From NCBI GenBank assembly GCA_028712075.1, contig JAQTQX010000013.1:59534-123533 (forward strand): a stretch of 64,000 nucleotides of DNA, read 5' to 3'. Both the position numbers and the translations under genes were made by a program. Shown here in pieces: positions 60,129 to 64,000 of the stretch. A model generated the notes under the pieces. It was given only the letters and a program-made list of their open reading frames with translations, was not told the DNA's origin and did no database searches. Every line of letters starts with the position of its first letter. Position 1 is the first letter of the stretch. This stretch comes from Desulfuromonadaceae bacterium (lineage in GTDB: Bacteria; Desulfobacterota; Desulfuromonadia; Geobacterales; Pseudopelobacteraceae).

Positions 60129-62018
60129 ATGACTAAGAGAGTAAGCACCCACAGGAATGACGGAAAGGGATCGACTGGTGACGAAAATGGAAGTGCCCAT
60201 TCTGACCTCTGCTGCCCTGTAAGTACTATAGCAGATAGTGAAATAGTGGCCCTTACTGGCGAACAGACCATCCTTAACCGTGAAGATGATGCCAACCTGC
60301 GCAAACAGGCCGCAGACTTGCGGCAAGGTACTGCTGAACTCCGCCTGGAAGCCGCCGACTTGCGGCAAGAATCCGCTGAACTACGCCAAAATACCGCCGA
60401 CATGCGCGATGTCACCGCTGACCAACGTGACGATATCGCAGATTTGCGCCAAAATACCGCTGACCAGCGTGAAGAAATCGCCGACCTGCGAGAAGAGGCC
60501 GCCGACTATCATCAAGATACCGCTGAAATGCGCGAAAATACCGCTGATCAGCGTGATATGGCCGCTGACAGCCGAGAAAAAGCCCTGCACGACCAAACAG
60601 GATCCGCGAGAGTCAAAGCCATTCAAAACGCGATCACCGAGGAGCATTTGCGCGAAGCGAACGAGAACCTGGTCGTCGCGACAGTCCGAGCCCAGACGAT
60701 GGCAGAAACCGCCGTGCTGGCCACCGCACAGATGTCCTATATGGCCGAGCACGACATTCTCACTGGTTTGCCGAACCGCGCACTGTTGACCGATCGGCTA
60801 AACCAGTCGATCGCGCTCGCACAACGTCATAGAAAGAAGTTTGCCCTGCTGTATATTGATCTCGACCACTTCAAACACATCAATGATTCCCTCGGGCATG
60901 AGGTCGGCGACAAGTTGTTGCAGTCAGTCGCAAAGCGCCTGCAAACGTGCGTCCGTCTCACGGATACCGTCAGCCGGCAGGGGGGTGATGAATTCGTGGT
61001 GCTGTTGGGTGAAGTCAAAGATGTACAAGACGCAACCACGTCTGCCAAAAAACTGTTAGAAGCAATGGCCAGTCCACACCTCATCAATGAGCATCGACTG
61101 CATGTCAACCTGAGTATTGGCATCAGTCTCTACCCAGACGATGGTAAGGATATCCATACGGTTATCAGGAATGCCGACACCGCGATGTATTATGCAAAGA
61201 AAAACGGGCGCAATTGCTTCCATAGGTTTACATCGGACATGAATGTAAGTGCGGTCGCCCGCCAATCCATCGAGGTAGCGTTACACCATGCGCTTGAGCA
61301 GCACAAATTCGTGCTGCATTACCAGCCTAAAGTGAATCTCAAAACCGGTACCATTTCCGGTGCAGAGGCTCTGGTCCGCCTGCAACAATCTGATAACCGT
61401 CTCGTCAGCCCCGCAAAGTTTGTGAATATTGCCGAGGAGTGCGGACTGATAGTGCCAATAGGCAAATGGGTACTTCATGAAGCCTGTCGTCAGACTCAAG
61501 CATGGTTGACTTCAGGACTCGGCATTCGCCAGATTGCGGTCAATGTTTCGGCCCGGGAATTGCGCAACGATTTTTTTGAAGGTGTTCGGTCTATTCTCAA
61601 TGACACAGGTCTTGACCCGTGCCGTCTCGAACTGGAGCTGACTGAAAGCGGTATGATGCGGGACACGGAAAAAACGTTGGAGATTTTGTACGCACTCAAA
61701 CAGCTCGGCGTGCAGATAGCAGTTGACGACTTTGGAACCGGATATTCCAGCCTAAGTTATCTTCGTCGCTTTCCGATTGATACGCTCAAAATTGACCAGA
61801 CTTTTGTGCAGGACATTGGCGGAGAAGCAGGTGAGACCATCGTCAGTGCCGTCATTGCCATGGGAACGAGCCTCAAGCAACGGGTCGTAGCCGAAGGCAT
61901 AGAAACGAAACAGCAGCTTGATTTTCTGAAATCTCGTCACTGCGACGAAGGACAGGGCTATTACTTCGGTCGACCCATGTCAGCCGATGAATTCGCGACG
62001 TTGCTGGCAGCCAAGTAA
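60129..62018 (+). CDS. GGDEF-EAL protein with N-terminal heptad-repeat region
   Basis: GGDEF motif in RQGGDEFVVLLGEV, EAL motif in GAEALVRL, DDFGTGYSSLSYL; heptads 60294-60587. Confidence 0.92.
   Translation: MTKRVSTHRNDGKGSTGDENGSAHSDLCCPVSTIADSEIVALTGEQTILNREDDANLRKQAADLRQGTAELRLEAADLRQESAELRQNTADMRDVTADQRDDIADLRQNTADQREEIADLREEAADYHQDTAEMRENTADQRDMAADSREKALHDQTGSARVKAIQNAITEEHLREANENLVVATVRAQTMAETAVLATAQMSYMAEHDILTGLPNRALLTDRLNQSIALAQRHRKKFALLYIDLDHFKHINDSLGHEVGDKLLQSVAKRLQTCVRLTDTVSRQGGDEFVVLLGEVKDVQDATTSAKKLLEAMASPHLINEHRLHVNLSIGISLYPDDGKDIHTVIRNADTAMYYAKKNGRNCFHRFTSDMNVSAVARQSIEVALHHALEQHKFVLHYQPKVNLKTGTISGAEALVRLQQSDNRLVSPAKFVNIAEECGLIVPIGKWVLHEACRQTQAWLTSGLGIRQIAVNVSARELRNDFFEGVRSILNDTGLDPCRLELELTESGMMRDTEKTLEILYALKQLGVQIAVDDFGTGYSSLSYLRRFPIDTLKIDQTFVQDIGGEAGETIVSAVIAMGTSLKQRVVAEGIETKQQLDFLKSRHCDEGQGYYFGRPMSADEFATLLAAK
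60294..60587 (+). repeat. 14 tandem 21-bp units encoding heptads of type DxRxxxA
   Basis: NLRKQAA DLRQGTA ELRLEAA DLRQESA ELRQNTA DMRDVTA DQRDDIA DLRQNTA DQREEIA DLREEAA DYHQDTA EMRENTA DQRDMAA DSREKAL. Confidence 0.9.
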
Positions 62019-62413
62019 AAACTTTAAAAACTTTACCAACCACTCCAGTTTTGCCAAGGCCGGTGACTGAGGTTAGACGAGGGTAGGATGCGAATGTGCC
62101 ATGTTATCACAATCAGTCCTCTAATCACGCAAATGGAATAAAAAGCAATAGGGTATGCGAAATAAATTATATTACTGCTTGATTGTATTTAATTATTGAA
62201 GTGGTACAGTTTATTTTCAATGATATTTATTTCTGTTTAATAATTGTTGCCTTTCAGTAAACACCAGCTCTGCCAGTGAAACTTGAAAAGGCTACGCCGT
62301 TCCGGCGACACTTTTTCCTGAGGAAAGCCCCCAAGGGTAGCTATTGATAAATAACAGGTGGTAAAGTCATCTCAAAAACGTCATTGTTTTTAACATTACC
62401 TTCAGGGGGGTAT

Positions 62414-63865
62414 ATGCCTAGGTCAACCCGCAAAACAAAAATAATTGCAACTGTTGGGCCGGTAAGTTCATCACCGGAAATGATTTTGAAGTTGATGAAG
62501 GCGGGAGTCGATATATTCAGGCTTAACTTTTCTCATGGTGAGAATGCTCAAAAGCTTGAATTGATTCATACCATTCGGCAGACATCTGACAAATTGGGAC
62601 ATCAAGCTGGTGTTCTTGCCGATCTTCAGGGGCCAAAAATAAGAACCGGCAAAATGGCTGGGGATGAAATGGTGCTTGTCAAGGGGCAAGAGGTACTTAT
62701 TACTACTGATGATGTCCTTGGCGATAATGGCATTATTCCGACTATTTACCGGTCTCTCCCGTATGATGTGCAAGCAGGTTCAAGAATTCTGCTTGACGAT
62801 GGATTGCTGGAGCTGAAAGTAGTCGGCATTGAAGATGAGCGAGTGCGCTGCTTGGTTGTTACCGGAGGGATACTGAAAAACAACAAGGGAATCAATTTGC
62901 CTGGAGTAGAGGTCTCAGCCCCATGCCTGACAGACAAAGATCTGATTGACCTTGATTTTGCACTAGAAGCCGGGGTTGATTTTGTTGCCCTGTCGTTCGT
63001 TCGCACTGCGAAAGATATTGAAGATATTAAGCGGCTAATTGCCGCCAAAGGAAAAGACACTCCGGTTGTAGCAAAAATTGAAAAACCAGAAGCGTTACGC
63101 AATTTCAAAAAAATTCTCGAAGTAACCGATGCTGTTATGGTTGCTCGGGGTGACCTTGGTGTTGAAATTGAACCGGAAAAAGTGCCGGTCTACCAAAAAA
63201 GAATTATTCAAGCCTGCAATAAAGCTGGTAAACCGGTAATTACTGCTACCCAAATGCTTGACTCAATGATTCGCAATCCGCGCCCAACCCGGGCGGAAAC
63301 GTCTGACGTTGCCAATGCAATAATTGATGGTACTGATGCTATTATGCTATCGGCTGAAACTGCATCTGGTGATTATCCGGTAGAGTCTGTTGAAACTATG
63401 GTACGTATCGCTTTGGATGTTGAACATACCGATTTCTCAGCCAGAACAAATACATCAGTTCGTTTGGAATCTACCATTGCTCAAGCTGTTGCGGAGGCAT
63501 CCTGTCGTACGGCAACTACTCTTCAGGCCAAAGCAATAGTCGTATTTACCCGTTCAGGCAGCACTGCTGCCTTAATGTCTGCTTTTCGGCCATCAACACC
63601 AATAATAGCATTCACCGCTTCTCTGGCAATTCGACGTCGTCTTTCAATTTTCTGGGGTGTGCATTGTGCTGAGGTGGGTATTATGGAACACACCGACCAA
63701 CAAATATTCGAGGTTGAGAAAAAACTATTGGCAACAGGATTTCGTATTGATGATTTGATTGTCATTTCGATGGGCATTCTTGAAACACGTGGTTCAACAA
63801 ACCTTATGAAGGTTCATAAATTAGGTACGCACGGATTTTACGAAGTATTCCAAGAAGATTATTAA
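62414..63865 (+). CDS. pyk: Pyruvate kinase
   Basis: RKTKIIATVGPVSSSPEMILKLMKAGVDIFRLNFSHG, MVARGDLGVEIEPEKVP, ATQMLDSMIRNPRPTRAETSDVANAIIDGTDAIMLSAETASGDYP. Confidence 0.96.
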   Translation: MPRSTRKTKIIATVGPVSSSPEMILKLMKAGVDIFRLNFSHGENAQKLELIHTIRQTSDKLGHQAGVLADLQGPKIRTGKMAGDEMVLVKGQEVLITTDDVLGDNGIIPTIYRSLPYDVQAGSRILLDDGLLELKVVGIEDERVRCLVVTGGILKNNKGINLPGVEVSAPCLTDKDLIDLDFALEAGVDFVALSFVRTAKDIEDIKRLIAAKGKDTPVVAKIEKPEALRNFKKILEVTDAVMVARGDLGVEIEPEKVPVYQKRIIQACNKAGKPVITATQMLDSMIRNPRPTRAETSDVANAIIDGTDAIMLSAETASGDYPVESVETMVRIALDVEHTDFSARTNTSVRLESTIAQAVAEASCRTATTLQAKAIVVFTRSGSTAALMSAFRPSTPIIAFTASLAIRRRLSIFWGVHCAEVGIMEHTDQQIFEVEKKLLATGFRIDDLIVISMGILETRGSTNLMKVHKLGTHGFYEVFQEDY

Positions 63866-64000
63866 GAACGCTATTTTCCTGTCCCGATCATTTTCTATTT
63901 GACATTAATTTCTGAGTTATGTTAGAAGACGAGTCCCTTTTGGGTCAGGAGTATTTATTCTGAGTTGTCCGAGAAAAAAGATTGTTGGTGCTAAAAAAGG

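Noticed and set aside
62261-62350. GEMM (c-di-GMP) riboswitch before pyk, tempting because of the upstream GGDEF-EAL gene
   Set aside because: Lacks the GGGCAAACC / GGACGCAAAGCC core elements expected for GEMM
63930-64000. Possible start of a further gene at the right edge
   Set aside because: Too little sequence before the window ends to support a call

Overview
The window looks like a bacterial chromosome segment, probably Geobacter-like/Desulfuromonadia (inferred from gene content and order only). Most of it is well-conserved core genome. 0.1-9.6 kb (minus strand): a long operon-like run ecfA-ecfA'-ecfT-rnfCDGEAB-apbE-NusG_II-Gx transporter. 10-17 kb: an AEC permease, a DctPQM TRAP transporter, and a divergent lutC plus fused lutAB lactate-oxidation pair. 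17-38 kb: housekeeping genes (FNT channel, ispG, proS, paaK, class I fumarase, yicC, gmk, rpoZ, relA/spoT, ridA, rpmB, metG, ricT, holB, tmk, rnc, radical SAM, M42 peptidase, guaB). 39-42 kb: a haem-binding protein, a decayed toxin-antitoxin remnant, and guaA. 42-51.5 kb: an oxygen-respiration block (cydDC, cydAB, ccoN, a ccoO with an extra C-terminal cytochrome c domain, a short ccoQ-like ORF, a monohaem cytochrome c). 51.5-62 kb: an accessory region starting beside a complete tRNA-His(GTG) missing from the ORF track. It holds an IS21-like remnant whose transposase is fused in frame to an aminotransferase C-terminus, a second IS-end fragment, an integrase-like remnant, a frameshifted CsbD gene, BON, lmo0937-like and HhH genes, a solo CheB, and a tightly coupled three-gene module: an unrecognised helical protein, a double-domain KaiC-like ATPase, and a GGDEF-EAL protein with 14 uninterrupted heptads at its N-terminus. 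That KaiC/c-di-GMP module is my best candidate for an undescribed system. pyk closes the window. All family calls are from reading the protein sequences; no searches were run.
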